64,000 nt of DNA from Acidimicrobiales bacterium (GTDB lineage: Bacteria > Actinomycetota > Acidimicrobiia > Acidimicrobiales > SZUA-35): NCBI GenBank assembly GCA_020629155.1, contig JAHDDW010000012.1:1-64000 (forward strand), given 5' to 3'. Every line of letters begins with the position of its first letter. Position 1 is the first letter of the stretch. Below are positions 24,752 to 33,998 of the stretch, piece after piece. A model generated the notes under the pieces. It had not been told where the DNA came from, made no database searches, and worked only from the letters and a program-made list of their open reading frames with translations. Made by a program: the position numbers and the translations under genes.

Positions 24752-26403
24752 GAATGCTCACCTTCGCTTGATTCACTGTCACCTGATCCGTGGCTTTCTT
24801 TTTCTTCTTTATGCTTCTTGTGCGCTTTTTCAGCTGCATCGATAAGCCCACTTGTTCCAACACGTTCGAGTTGCTTAGGCTCTGATTCTTTAAAGTCACC
24901 GTCTGATTTATTCTCAACATGGTCGATCAGCACATCAACGCTTGGTTCGATGCGATCAAGCACAGGTTTTGGATAGACGCCCATGAAAACAATTAGCACG
25001 AGCAGTGGTGCGATTGCTAAAAACTCGGTCGGTTTCACATCTTCCATTTCGGCATTTTCACCCTCAGCAGGGCCATGAAACACACGTTGATATGCCCAAA
25101 GAAGATAGAGCGCAGCCAAAATAACACCAGTGACTGCGATCACTGTCCACCATCGAGCTGATGAGAAACCACCAAGCAGGATGAGGAACTCGCCAGGAAA
25201 ACCATTCAACCCAGGTAGGCCAACACTTGAAAGCATCACAAGTGTGAAAATCGCAGCCATCACTGGAGCAGATTTTTGCAACCCACCAAGCTGCGAGATC
25301 TGGCGAGTATGCCGTCGTTCATAGATCCAACCCACCAAGATAAATAGCGCACCTGTTGAAATACCGTGGTTAACCATCTGCAACACAGAACCTTGCAGGC
25401 CTTGTGAGTTAAATGCAAAGATACCCAAGACGATAAAGCCCATATGTGCAACAGAAGAATAGGCAACTAAACGTTTTAGGTCGCGTTGCATCGTCGCCAC
25501 TGCAGCACCATACACGATGCCAGCAACGCCAAGTGTTAAGAAGATCGGCGCTAAATCACGCATCGCATTCGGGAAAAGATAGAGCCCGAAGCGTAAGAAA
25601 CCATAAGTGCCAAGTTTAAGCATAACACCAGCAAGGATGACCGACCCAGCAGTGGGCGCTTCTGTATGTGCATTCGGCAACCAAGTATGCACGGGAAAGA
25701 CCGGCACTTTAACCATAAAGGCTAAAGCAAACGAGAGGAAGATTAGTGTTGCAGCTGTGCCACTGACGTTGTGGTTCTCCGCCAACTCGACAACATCAAA
25801 GGTAATCTTCTCACCAGTATCTTCCTGTGCTAGAACTGCTAACGACACGATGCCAACAAGCATGAGTGCAGACGCTGCCATGGTATAGAGGAAAAACTTC
25901 ATCGCTGCATAGACACGGTCGCCATGGCCCCAGCCGCCTATCAAGAAATACATAGGCACTAGCACAATTTCGAAGAACAGAAAGAATAGTAGTAGGTCTT
26001 TTGACAAGAACGCTCCCATCGCTCCTGTCATTAACAACATAATAAACATGTGGTACGACTTCGGATCATGTGAAGGTTTTGTGGCCACAAGTGTTATTGG
26101 GAACAAAATCCCTGTTAACACAACAAGGAAGAGTGAAATGCCATCAACACCGAATGACCATGACAGGCCAAGCGCTGGGAGTAACTCATAGCTCTCTTCA
26201 AACTGCATTGTTCCCATTGCTGGGTCGAACTGTACGAGCATGTAGAAAGATAGTGCGCCACTAGCTAGTGCACCAAATAGGGCAACATATTTTGTGTACT
26301 TCGCTGGCGTCGCCAGCAGTACAATCGCAGCTAGCACTGGGATAGCAATAAGAAGAGGCAACAACGGAAACGACGCCTGCGCCGCGAACAAACTAAAACT
26401 CAT
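24748..26403 (-). CDS. nuoM: NADH-quinone oxidoreductase subunit M
   Basis: A 551-residue antiporter-like proton-pumping subunit. Conserved features include the Lys region VKVPVFPVHTWLPNAHTEAPTAGSVILAG and LVAYSSVAHMGF. The last 75 or so residues after the final helix are hydrophilic, ending in a His/Lys/Glu/Ser-rich stretch (HKKHKEEKESHGSG), longer than the usual subunit. The start ATG 26403 has AGGAG about 9 bases upstream. It is separated from nuoL by 118 bp, the only sizeable gap in the nuo cluster. Confidence 0.96.
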   Translation of the reverse strand: MSFSLFAAQASFPLLPLLIAIPVLAAIVLLATPAKYTKYVALFGALASGALSFYMLVQFDPAMGTMQFEESYELLPALGLSWSFGVDGISLFLVVLTGILFPITLVATKPSHDPKSYHMFIMLLMTGAMGAFLSKDLLLFFLFFEIVLVPMYFLIGGWGHGDRVYAAMKFFLYTMAASALMLVGIVSLAVLAQEDTGEKITFDVVELAENHNVSGTAATLIFLSFALAFMVKVPVFPVHTWLPNAHTEAPTAGSVILAGVMLKLGTYGFLRFGLYLFPNAMRDLAPIFLTLGVAGIVYGAAVATMQRDLKRLVAYSSVAHMGFIVLGIFAFNSQGLQGSVLQMVNHGISTGALFILVGWIYERRHTRQISQLGGLQKSAPVMAAIFTLVMLSSVGLPGLNGFPGEFLILLGGFSSARWWTVIAVTGVILAALYLLWAYQRVFHGPAEGENAEMEDVKPTEFLAIAPLLVLIVFMGVYPKPVLDRIEPSVDVLIDHVENKSDGDFKESEPKQLERVGTSGLIDAAEKAHKKHKEEKESHGSGDSESSEGEHS

Positions 26404-26521
26404 GAGATGACACTCCTAAATAACTTACCTCGTTGATTAGTCTGGCTAGCCACAGACGAGAACCTGCGTGGCAACGCTCCAAGCGAAGCGGATAAACAGA
26501 GTGAGCTATAATTTTCTAAGC
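26404..26521 (-). promoter_or_regulatory. nuoL-nuoM intergenic gap with two palindromes
   Basis: In this otherwise gapless cluster, 118 bp separate nuoL from nuoM. It holds a 7-bp stem GTGAGCT/AGCTCAC with an 11-base loop (26501-26525), overlapping the nuoL stop, and a 10-bp palindrome TGGCTAGCCA (26443-26452). These could mark a processing site, an attenuator or a secondary promoter. The function is inferred from position only. Confidence 0.35.
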
Positions 26522-28594
26522 TCACTGAAACAACCTCGTGACGAACCAGACTGCAACAAGAAGTGAGCCAACTGAAATACCAAGTGCGTAATGGCGAATA
26601 TAGCCAGATTGTGTTACTCGTAAACCGCTACCGAAGAGAGAAGATACCTTTGCAACACCACGAACGCCGCCATCGATAACTGTTTTATCGAACCAGGTAA
26701 GCACTACAAACAGCATCCGACCAGGGCCGCCGAAGAAAGCCGCATAGCTAGAGTCGATTCGCCATGCATCGGCCAGAATCTTGCGCTCTATCTTCTCAGG
26801 TGGATATTTACCTCGCAGATACACAGCGCCAGCAGCAGCTAAAGCAGTACATGCAATAGCAATCGCTACGATCGCTAAAATCCATTTTGTGGCTGCACTC
26901 AATTCGAGGTGCGCTTCGTTTGCAAATAGCGAAGGCTCTAACCAATGGCCTAAGAAATGCAAGTCTTTCGAGAACGGCAAGTTGATAACACCCGCTGTAA
27001 CGCTCAACGCTGCAAGAATAACAAGCGGTGCGGTCATCGTCCAAGGCGACTCATGCGGCACATACTCTTGACGATCACGATAAGAAGCAGGCAAGTACTC
27101 GTCCACTTCATCAGTCTCTGGCGCCTCGCTCAACGCTGTCACGTACTGCTGCTCGACAACAAGTGGGAACTCGGTTGTATCATTTTCAGAAATACCAGGT
27201 GAAGCAGCCATTTTCGCACTATGGGCATGCGCTAGTTCTTGCGGTGTCGCGTCATAGAAACGAGTGCGTCCAAAGAATGTCAATATGACCTGACGTGTCA
27301 TATAGAACGCTGTCAATAATGCTGTAAGCAGACCAATTACCCACAGACCTTTACCGCCTACACCATCAGCATTCCATGCATAGGCGAGAATTTCATCCTT
27401 TGACCAGAAACCGCTGAACGGTGGCACACCAGCGATAGCTAGCCAACCAAGAATAAACGTAAACCCAGTGATAGGCATAAACGCTTTTAACCCGCCCATT
27501 TTGCGCATGTCTTGCTCGTCGTGCATACCGTGGATAACAGAACCAGAACCTAAGAACAAAAGCGCTTTAAAGAAAGCGTGGGTAATCATGTGGAAGAGCG
27601 CTGCTACATAGCCGCCAACACCGACCGCTAAAAACAGATAACCGAGCTGCGACACAGTAGAATAGGCCAATACTTTTTTGATATCGTTTTGCGCTACGGC
27701 AGCCGTTGCAGCAACTAACGCGGTAATAGCACCGACCCAGGCGATTGTTCCTGTTGCCCACACATCGGCTTGCGCCAGAATTGGGTTTAGGCGAGTAAGT
27801 AAGAACACGCCCGAGGTGACCATCGTGGCTGCGTGAATCAACGCAGAGACAGGTGTTGGGCCTGCCATTGCATCTGGAAGCCAAACAAATAGTGGCAGCT
27901 GCGCAGATTTACCTGAAGCGGCAAGAAGAAACAGCAGCACAATGGCAGTCGCTGTCCCAGCTGAAAGTTCAGACGAGCCAGCGACGATATCTGCATAGTT
28001 GATAGAGCTAAATGAGGTGAAGACAAGGAATGTGGCAAGCATAAAGCCGAAATCGCCAACACGGTTCGTTACAAAAGCCTTCTTCCCAGCGCTCGCGTTT
28101 GCTTCATCAGTAAACCAGAACGAGATCAACAGATAGGAACACGCGCCGACACCTTCCCATCCAAGGAAGGTAAGCAGCAAGTTATCGCCAAGTACCAGCA
28201 GAAGCATCGAAAAAACAAACAAGTTGAGGTACACAAAAAACTTTGAAAAGTTTTTGTCGCCATGCATGTAGCCAATTGAATACAAGTGAATGAGTGTGCC
28301 GACGCCCGTTATAAAAAGACACATAGTGATCGACAGCGGATCGGCGAGAAAGCCCATATCAACCGAGAATGATCCTGCTTTGATCCAGGTGAACAAGCTC
28401 TCAACGTGGAAACGCTCCTGCGCTGGCAAATCTTTCAGAGCGAAAAACACCAAGACAGTAGAAATAAAGCTTCCTAAGCTAGCTATTGTCGCTAGCCAAC
28501 CCGCCATAGGCTCACCTAGTTTTGAGCCGAACGCTGTTAAAAGGATAAATCCAAGCAGAGGAAAAGCTGGTATCAGCCATACAAGTTCAAGCAT
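26522..28594 (-). CDS. nuoL: NADH-quinone oxidoreductase subunit L
   Basis: The 690-residue distal pump subunit of complex I, with about 16 helices and a C-terminal region corresponding to the lateral helix. Typical motifs are LTFLGWEGVGACSYLLI, GKSAQLPLFVWLPDAMAGPTPVSALIHAATMV and LAYSTVSQLGY. A hydrophilic loop of about 85 residues (around residues 430-515: TPQELAHAHSAK ... YRDRQEYVPHESPW) is longer than in the E. coli protein. It starts 6 bp after the nuoK stop; its stop overlaps a stem-loop. Confidence 0.96.
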   Translation of the reverse strand: MLELVWLIPAFPLLGFILLTAFGSKLGEPMAGWLATIASLGSFISTVLVFFALKDLPAQERFHVESLFTWIKAGSFSVDMGFLADPLSITMCLFITGVGTLIHLYSIGYMHGDKNFSKFFVYLNLFVFSMLLLVLGDNLLLTFLGWEGVGACSYLLISFWFTDEANASAGKKAFVTNRVGDFGFMLATFLVFTSFSSINYADIVAGSSELSAGTATAIVLLFLLAASGKSAQLPLFVWLPDAMAGPTPVSALIHAATMVTSGVFLLTRLNPILAQADVWATGTIAWVGAITALVAATAAVAQNDIKKVLAYSTVSQLGYLFLAVGVGGYVAALFHMITHAFFKALLFLGSGSVIHGMHDEQDMRKMGGLKAFMPITGFTFILGWLAIAGVPPFSGFWSKDEILAYAWNADGVGGKGLWVIGLLTALLTAFYMTRQVILTFFGRTRFYDATPQELAHAHSAKMAASPGISENDTTEFPLVVEQQYVTALSEAPETDEVDEYLPASYRDRQEYVPHESPWTMTAPLVILAALSVTAGVINLPFSKDLHFLGHWLEPSLFANEAHLELSAATKWILAIVAIAIACTALAAAGAVYLRGKYPPEKIERKILADAWRIDSSYAAFFGGPGRMLFVVLTWFDKTVIDGGVRGVAKVSSLFGSGLRVTQSGYIRHYALGISVGSLLVAVWFVTRLFQ

Positions 28595-28600
28595 CGATGA

Positions 28601-28906
28601 TCAACCTTTCAACACTGACAGATCGTCAATCGTGGCTGACGCTCGATAACGCATCAGCATGACCACAAGCGAAAGCCCCACCACGACTTCGGCGGCAGCC
28701 ACCACAAGCACAAAAAAGACAGCGCTTTGGCCTGCTATATCGTTGAACGCACCAGAAAAAGCAACGAAAGAAATATTGACAGCGTTTAACATCAGCTCGA
28801 CACACATAAACATAACAAGTGGGTTACGTCGTACAAGCAGACCGATAAGACCTATCGAAAAAAGAACGGCACTAAGAACGAGGTACCACGTTTCGGTAAC
28901 TTCCAT
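28601..28906 (-). CDS. nuoK: NADH-quinone oxidoreductase subunit K
   Basis: 101 residues forming three membrane helices, the normal size. It carries the conserved membrane Glu residues in MFMCVELMLNAVN and AAAEVVVGLSLVV, which form part of the proton route between the quinone site and the pumps. It abuts nuoJ with no gap. Confidence 0.96.
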   Translation of the reverse strand: MEVTETWYLVLSAVLFSIGLIGLLVRRNPLVMFMCVELMLNAVNISFVAFSGAFNDIAGQSAVFFVLVVAAAEVVVGLSLVVMLMRYRASATIDDLSVLKG

Positions 28907-29548
28907 TTATTCGTCTACCTCATTTTCAGCGTCGAGTTCAGTATTCTCACTGGAGTTTTCACTATCTGCAGCGCTATGCGCCGCTACAGATGCAGGTACT
29001 GGCTTCTTTTGATTTTTTACAAGCACGACAGCGCCTACTGTTGCGATTGTTAATAACAGTGCGGTTGCTTCAAACGCAAGCACATTACGACCAAATAAGT
29101 CTGTTGCTAATTGGTTGATATCTGGCGTAGTGGCATCGATGATACGAGCCTGTTCTTGTGTTGGGGTACCTGTTAAGGCGACAGCGCCATCTTCTCCACC
29201 AGGGCCTGAAAGAAACAAACCAGCGCAGATAATTGCGCAGAATCCGACGCCTGCGAGCACACCAGCATAACGTTGACCGACTAACGGCTCGATACGAAGA
29301 TTTTCTGCTTTATCGACACCAAGTAGCATGATGACAAAAAGGAACAGCACCACGATGGCACCGCCGTAAACAACAACTTGTACCAGCGACAGAAAGTGCG
29401 CTTCTTGCAAGACAAACAAAACGGCAACACCGAAGAACGAAGCGACAAGGCTAAGGGCTGCTCGAACAGGGTTCTTGCTGAGAATAACACCAAGCGCACC
29501 AAGGATAATAATGGCGGCTGAAACAATAAAGACCGAAGCATCAACCAT
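28907..29548 (-). CDS. nuoJ: NADH-quinone oxidoreductase subunit J
   Basis: From ATG 29548 (AGGAGA six bases upstream) this is a 213-residue subunit with five membrane helices, including the conserved VYGGAIVVLFLFVIMLLG helix that contains a pi-bulge in known structures. A charged Glu/Asp/Ser tail of about 30 residues follows the last helix. A longer frame from 29602 would add 18 basic residues and is less likely. The start overlaps the end of nuoI by 8 bp. Confidence 0.94.
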   Translation of the reverse strand: MVDASVFIVSAAIIILGALGVILSKNPVRAALSLVASFFGVAVLFVLQEAHFLSLVQVVVYGGAIVVLFLFVIMLLGVDKAENLRIEPLVGQRYAGVLAGVGFCAIICAGLFLSGPGGEDGAVALTGTPTQEQARIIDATTPDINQLATDLFGRNVLAFEATALLLTIATVGAVVLVKNQKKPVPASVAAHSAADSENSSENTELDAENEVDE

Positions 29549-30227
29549 GTGGCGTCTCCTCTTGTGATGACTGGTCTTGAGATATACGGCTTTGCTTCGC
29601 ACGTAGTGACGCCTTTAGATCGACAGACTGGCCAATTTCAGGCTCGCGAACGCCGTAGCCTAATTCACCAGACCAGCCGACTTTCCCCTCATAGCTTGCA
29701 TCGCCACCAGGGGCAGTTGCTCGCATCCAGCCAGAAGTATGTTCATCTTCGCCGTCACGCCAATCTTCCCAAGGAAGTTGCTTAGGTTTACCCTCGTCAT
29801 CGACGAGCAGTTCGTCTTTGGTATAGATCGCATCGTCACGGTTCGTGAACGAAAATTCAAATAGCTTCGATTCAGTAATAGCTTGCGTCGGACATGCCTC
29901 AACGCACAGATCACAGTGAATGCATCGCAAATAGTTAATCTCATACACAAACCCATAGCGCTCACCAGGAGACACAGGATCTTGCGGCGAGTTCTCAGCG
30001 CCACGGACGTAAATACAGTTTGCAGGACACACACCAGCACATAATTCGCAGCCGATACATTTTTCCATACCGTCTTCATATTTGTTTAAGACATGGCGAC
30101 CATGCAACCGCTCAGGTTTCGGCGCTTTAACGTCGCTTTTGCCGCCCTTGCCGCCACGATAGTTTTTGGTGTTAACACCTTCAAACCATTTTTTTAGCGT
30201 AACTGGAAATCCACCAAGGTAACCCAT
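29541..30227 (-). CDS. nuoI: NADH-quinone oxidoreductase subunit I (2x[4Fe-4S])
   Basis: 228 residues carrying the two [4Fe-4S] binding motifs CIGCELCAGVCPANC and CIHCDLCVEACP that hold clusters N6a and N6b in the peripheral arm. The N-terminus (GFPVTLKKWFEG) is the usual amphipathic membrane-contact segment. A C-terminal extension of about 60 residues beyond the core has no known role. It overlaps nuoH by one base and nuoJ by 8. Confidence 0.96.
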   Translation of the reverse strand: MGYLGGFPVTLKKWFEGVNTKNYRGGKGGKSDVKAPKPERLHGRHVLNKYEDGMEKCIGCELCAGVCPANCIYVRGAENSPQDPVSPGERYGFVYEINYLRCIHCDLCVEACPTQAITESKLFEFSFTNRDDAIYTKDELLVDDEGKPKQLPWEDWRDGEDEHTSGWMRATAPGGDASYEGKVGWSGELGYGVREPEIGQSVDLKASLRAKQSRISQDQSSQEETPHG

Positions 30228-31507
30228 TAGTTCACCTCCGCAGATTCTATAGCCACAGCTTTAAGTCCCATCGATTTGAGTCTATCGTCACGAGCATTTT
30301 TACTCGCAACCATCAACAATAAAGCACCAAGTGCGAACACTGATAACGCAGCACCTAAGAAATAGGCTGTGTTAATCGTCGGGTTGTCTGACACCTGCAG
30401 CAAGGACACACCATTTTCATCAGGTTGCGCAAGACGGATGCCAGCGAGGATAAGCAGCCATACAAGTGACAACGGGATTAAAACTTTCCAACCAAGATCC
30501 ATCAGCTGGTCATAACGAAGACGAGGTAACGCTGCCCGGAACCAAACAAAGAGGAACAAGAAGACGATAAGTTTACTAAAGAACCAGATAAAGCCCCATA
30601 CCCAACCAGGCAACAAACCAAAGGCTGGACCTGCCGGGCCGCCGAAGAACAACGTTACCATAATGGCTGAGAGTGTCACCACGTTCATAAATTCGGCTAA
30701 GAAAAACAGAGAGAATCGAATCGAAGAGTATTCAGTATGGTAACCACCGACAATTTCTTGCTCGGCTTCAACAAAATCAAACGGCGGACGATTCAGCTCA
30801 GCGGTGCCAGCAATCAAGAACACAATAAACGGCACAAAACCGCTCACAATCACATTCCAGTTAGGGACGACGCCAAGAAAACCTTCACCAGCTTGCACCT
30901 GCACAATTGCGTTTGTACTCAGCGACCCTGAAAGTAAGAGCACCGACGCTAACGAAAGGCCAAGTGCTGCTTCGTAACTGATAGCTTGCGCAGATGCACG
31001 TACTGATCCAAGCAGCGGATATTTTGAGCCTGACGCCCAACCAGCGAGCATAACACCATAGACAGCCAAAGAACTCATCGCAAGAAAAAGCAGGATGCCG
31101 ACAGGTACGTCAGCGACTTGCATAAAGGTTTCTCGCCCGAAAATAACAACTCTACCTTCGCTACCACCAGGCGAAAAATCGCCAGCAAGAGGCACAATCG
31201 TAAAGGTAAGAAACGCTGGGATCAACGAAAGATACGGCGCAAGCTGAAATACAAAACGATCAGCTTTTGTAGGAATAACATCTTCTTTGAAAAACAGTTT
31301 AATTCCGTCAGCAAGCGTCTGAAATAAACCAAAAGGGCCAGCGATATTTGGCCCGATACGGTTTTGCAAGCGGCTCACTACTTTGCGCTCGAACCACACC
31401 ATCAACATCACAGCAACAAGGAGCACAGTAAAAGCAAACACCGCTTTGCCAGCGGCAAGTAACACATCGCCTAGATCAACCCCATCGCTTAAATACGGAT
31501 CACCCAT
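30227..31507 (-). CDS. nuoH: NADH-quinone oxidoreductase subunit H
   Basis: The 426-residue membrane subunit that forms much of the quinone-binding cavity at the junction with the peripheral arm. Conserved stretches are ERKVVSRLQNRIGPN, LADGIKLFFKED and ELNRPPFDFVEAEQEIVGGYHTEYS. The acidic loop residues proposed to start the proton-coupling signal are present. It overlaps nuoG by 8 bp. Confidence 0.97.
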   Translation of the reverse strand: MGDPYLSDGVDLGDVLLAAGKAVFAFTVLLVAVMLMVWFERKVVSRLQNRIGPNIAGPFGLFQTLADGIKLFFKEDVIPTKADRFVFQLAPYLSLIPAFLTFTIVPLAGDFSPGGSEGRVVIFGRETFMQVADVPVGILLFLAMSSLAVYGVMLAGWASGSKYPLLGSVRASAQAISYEAALGLSLASVLLLSGSLSTNAIVQVQAGEGFLGVVPNWNVIVSGFVPFIVFLIAGTAELNRPPFDFVEAEQEIVGGYHTEYSSIRFSLFFLAEFMNVVTLSAIMVTLFFGGPAGPAFGLLPGWVWGFIWFFSKLIVFLFLFVWFRAALPRLRYDQLMDLGWKVLIPLSLVWLLILAGIRLAQPDENGVSLLQVSDNPTINTAYFLGAALSVFALGALLLMVASKNARDDRLKSMGLKAVAIESAEVN

Positions 31508-33998
31508 CTGTTGACTCCAAAGACATAATACGAACGAAACTTACCGGCGTATCCAACGAAATAAACGACCGAATATCGAAACCAGCCAAGTGTACTGGTG
31601 CCCACAACGTGCCGACAGGCACCCGAGCATCGGCGACAAAAGCAACTTCTGCACTTAGACTACCAACTTCGATTACGACAGTATCGCTTTTTGTTAACCC
31701 AAAATTGCGGATATCTTCTGGCGAAATCCGCACATAAAAATCTTCGGCTAAACCAGCGAGCGACGACGAATTTGCCACCATTGTGCCTTGATCCCACAAT
31801 TTGTGATCAACAAGAAGTCGCAAACCATAGCCAGGATCTGCTGGCAACGACGCCACCTCGCTGAACTCAAGATTCCATGTTCGATCACTAGAAAGAACAG
31901 GGCCATCGTCTGCGCTGTGAAGTTTGCTCCAGTCGATATCGGCGAATGCTGGCACGGTTGCACTAATTTCAGATCGCAACTCTTCGAGAGTTTCAAACCC
32001 AATGTTGACACCTAAACCAGACGCAATTTCAGCAGCCCAAATCCAATCAGCCTGAGCGTTATCAGGAGCGGTAACCTTCGCCAGCAGCGGGCTCAGTCGA
32101 CCTTCAAGATTTAAGAAAGAGCCCTGCACTTCGCCGAGCATTGCAACAGGCAAAATAATATCGCTTTGTTTCACCGATTCGTTGAAGAAACAATCAACAG
32201 CGATCACGGTGGCAACGTTCTCAAACGCTTTCTTCGCTAACGCTTTATCGGGGAAATCGTCTAACGGGTCCGCGCCAAGCAACACAAGTGTTTCTAGTTT
32301 GCCAGCCGCTGCTGCTTGCAAGATCCCTTGTGTATCAACACCAGCTTTTTCTGGAATGCTCGGCCAGGCACTAGCAAAGTTGCTTTGTAAACGCACACCG
32401 CCTGGCAGATAGCCAGGAGCGAGACCCATTTCGACTGCTCCGATCGTGTTGCCACGACGAACCGCAGGCAAAAACTTTGCTGCTGGCAAGTGTTGTCTGA
32501 ACGCACCAACAGCATCGGCGACATAGCGAGGAGATTCAGCAATATTAGGGCGATTCAGAACAACTGAAACGGGCGCTTCACCTCGCACCAGCGCTGCCGC
32601 TTTTTTAAACACTTTATTAGAAACAGATTTTAACGGACTCGCCGTGCCAGAAAGAAGCGCCGTTGTGAACTGGCCCACGGTCCCAGCAGGTAGCTGGATC
32701 GAGACGGTCGCTAGCTCGCTTAGCGATGTTTTGCGAGACGTCAACTCAATAAGCTTCACGCCATCTTCCATCACTGCGTGACGAAGCCGTAAGAACAACG
32801 TTGGTACGTCTTCTTTGAGGTCAGAGCCCAGAAGCACGACTGTGCTGCCGGGGGCAAAGGCCGTGTCTATTGTCGTTTTAGGTAACGAAAGCAACAGTGG
32901 CGCTGGCAAACAGTCACCCAGTTGTGCAGCAACGTTATCGGTGCCGACTATCGCTTTAAAAAGTTTCGCCCACGCATACTGGCCTTCCAACGGTGCACGA
33001 GCGCCGCCGATAACACCAATACGATCGCTTCGAGAGTTACGCAAGGCCTCAACTGTTTGAGCAACAGCAGCCGTCAACCGAACCTTTGTGTGGGAATCTT
33101 GCCCCTGCTTACTAAGCGGCTGGGTGATACGATCTTCGCTGTTATTTGCCTCGTAGATAAAACGGTCTTTATCTGAAAGCCAGCTCCAATTCACCGCGTC
33201 ACTATCAAGACCCAAAATGCGTATCATTTTGTCTTGTGAAGATTGTAGCACTATGCGTGCACCAGATGAGTCAACCGTAGAAGTTGACTCTGTTGCTTCG
33301 AGGTCCCACGGGCGAGCTTTGAAACGATACGGCTCTGCTGTTAGCGCTCCAACAGGACAGATTTGCACGGTGTTTCCGCTGAAATAAGAAGCAAAGGGAT
33401 GATCAGGGAACGTGTTGACCTGCGTTTGCGAACCACGATCGATGAAGTGGATCAATGAATCACCAGCAACATCGGAAGCAAATCGGGTACAACGGTCACA
33501 CAAAATGCAGCGCTCACGGTCAAGGTTGACAAGATCGCTTATAGGGATCGGTTTTTCGAAATGGCGTTTCTCTTCAACAAAGCGAGATTCGCCAGGGCCA
33601 TAGGCATAGGCGTTATCTTGCAGCGGACATTCGCCGCCTTTGTCACATACTGGGCAATCAAGCGGATGATTCGCCAGCAACAACTCTAACACGCCATCTT
33701 GCGCATCTTTAGTAACTTGCGTTTCAGTCTCAACCTTCATTTCAGGCGTCACAGGCAGCATACAACTTGGCTGCAACGATGGGCCACGGCCAGTGTCAAC
33801 TTCGACGAGACACATGCGACACATACCTACTGGCTTCATACGGTTGTGATAACAGAATCGGGGAATGTGCACATCGTTGCGATCGCACGCGTCGATAAGC
33901 AGCTCGCCTTCGTTTGCAACAAGTTCTTGCCCGTTAAGTGTGAACGGAACACCTGTGACCGCTTCTACCTGATTAGCATTTTTATCGGCGATAGTCAT
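31500..33998 (-). CDS. nuoG: NADH-quinone oxidoreductase subunit G
   Basis: An 832-residue iron-sulphur subunit. An N-terminal ferredoxin-type domain has Cys49, 60, 63 and 79 for a [2Fe-2S] cluster. The His/Cys motif NHPLDCPVCDKGGECPLQ and CILCDRCTRFASDV bind [4Fe-4S] clusters. The long C-terminal part (about 230-832) is the molybdopterin-oxidoreductase-like domain without cofactor. It carries electrons from NuoF towards NuoI. ATG 33998 overlaps the nuoF stop by 4 bp. Confidence 0.96.
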   Translation of the reverse strand: MTIADKNANQVEAVTGVPFTLNGQELVANEGELLIDACDRNDVHIPRFCYHNRMKPVGMCRMCLVEVDTGRGPSLQPSCMLPVTPEMKVETETQVTKDAQDGVLELLLANHPLDCPVCDKGGECPLQDNAYAYGPGESRFVEEKRHFEKPIPISDLVNLDRERCILCDRCTRFASDVAGDSLIHFIDRGSQTQVNTFPDHPFASYFSGNTVQICPVGALTAEPYRFKARPWDLEATESTSTVDSSGARIVLQSSQDKMIRILGLDSDAVNWSWLSDKDRFIYEANNSEDRITQPLSKQGQDSHTKVRLTAAVAQTVEALRNSRSDRIGVIGGARAPLEGQYAWAKLFKAIVGTDNVAAQLGDCLPAPLLLSLPKTTIDTAFAPGSTVVLLGSDLKEDVPTLFLRLRHAVMEDGVKLIELTSRKTSLSELATVSIQLPAGTVGQFTTALLSGTASPLKSVSNKVFKKAAALVRGEAPVSVVLNRPNIAESPRYVADAVGAFRQHLPAAKFLPAVRRGNTIGAVEMGLAPGYLPGGVRLQSNFASAWPSIPEKAGVDTQGILQAAAAGKLETLVLLGADPLDDFPDKALAKKAFENVATVIAVDCFFNESVKQSDIILPVAMLGEVQGSFLNLEGRLSPLLAKVTAPDNAQADWIWAAEIASGLGVNIGFETLEELRSEISATVPAFADIDWSKLHSADDGPVLSSDRTWNLEFSEVASLPADPGYGLRLLVDHKLWDQGTMVANSSSLAGLAEDFYVRISPEDIRNFGLTKSDTVVIEVGSLSAEVAFVADARVPVGTLWAPVHLAGFDIRSFISLDTPVSFVRIMSLESTDG

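Noticed and set aside
28907-29602. Longer NuoJ start at 29602
   Set aside because: The extra residues are basic and unlike NuoJ; ATG 29548 has AGGAGA at the right distance.
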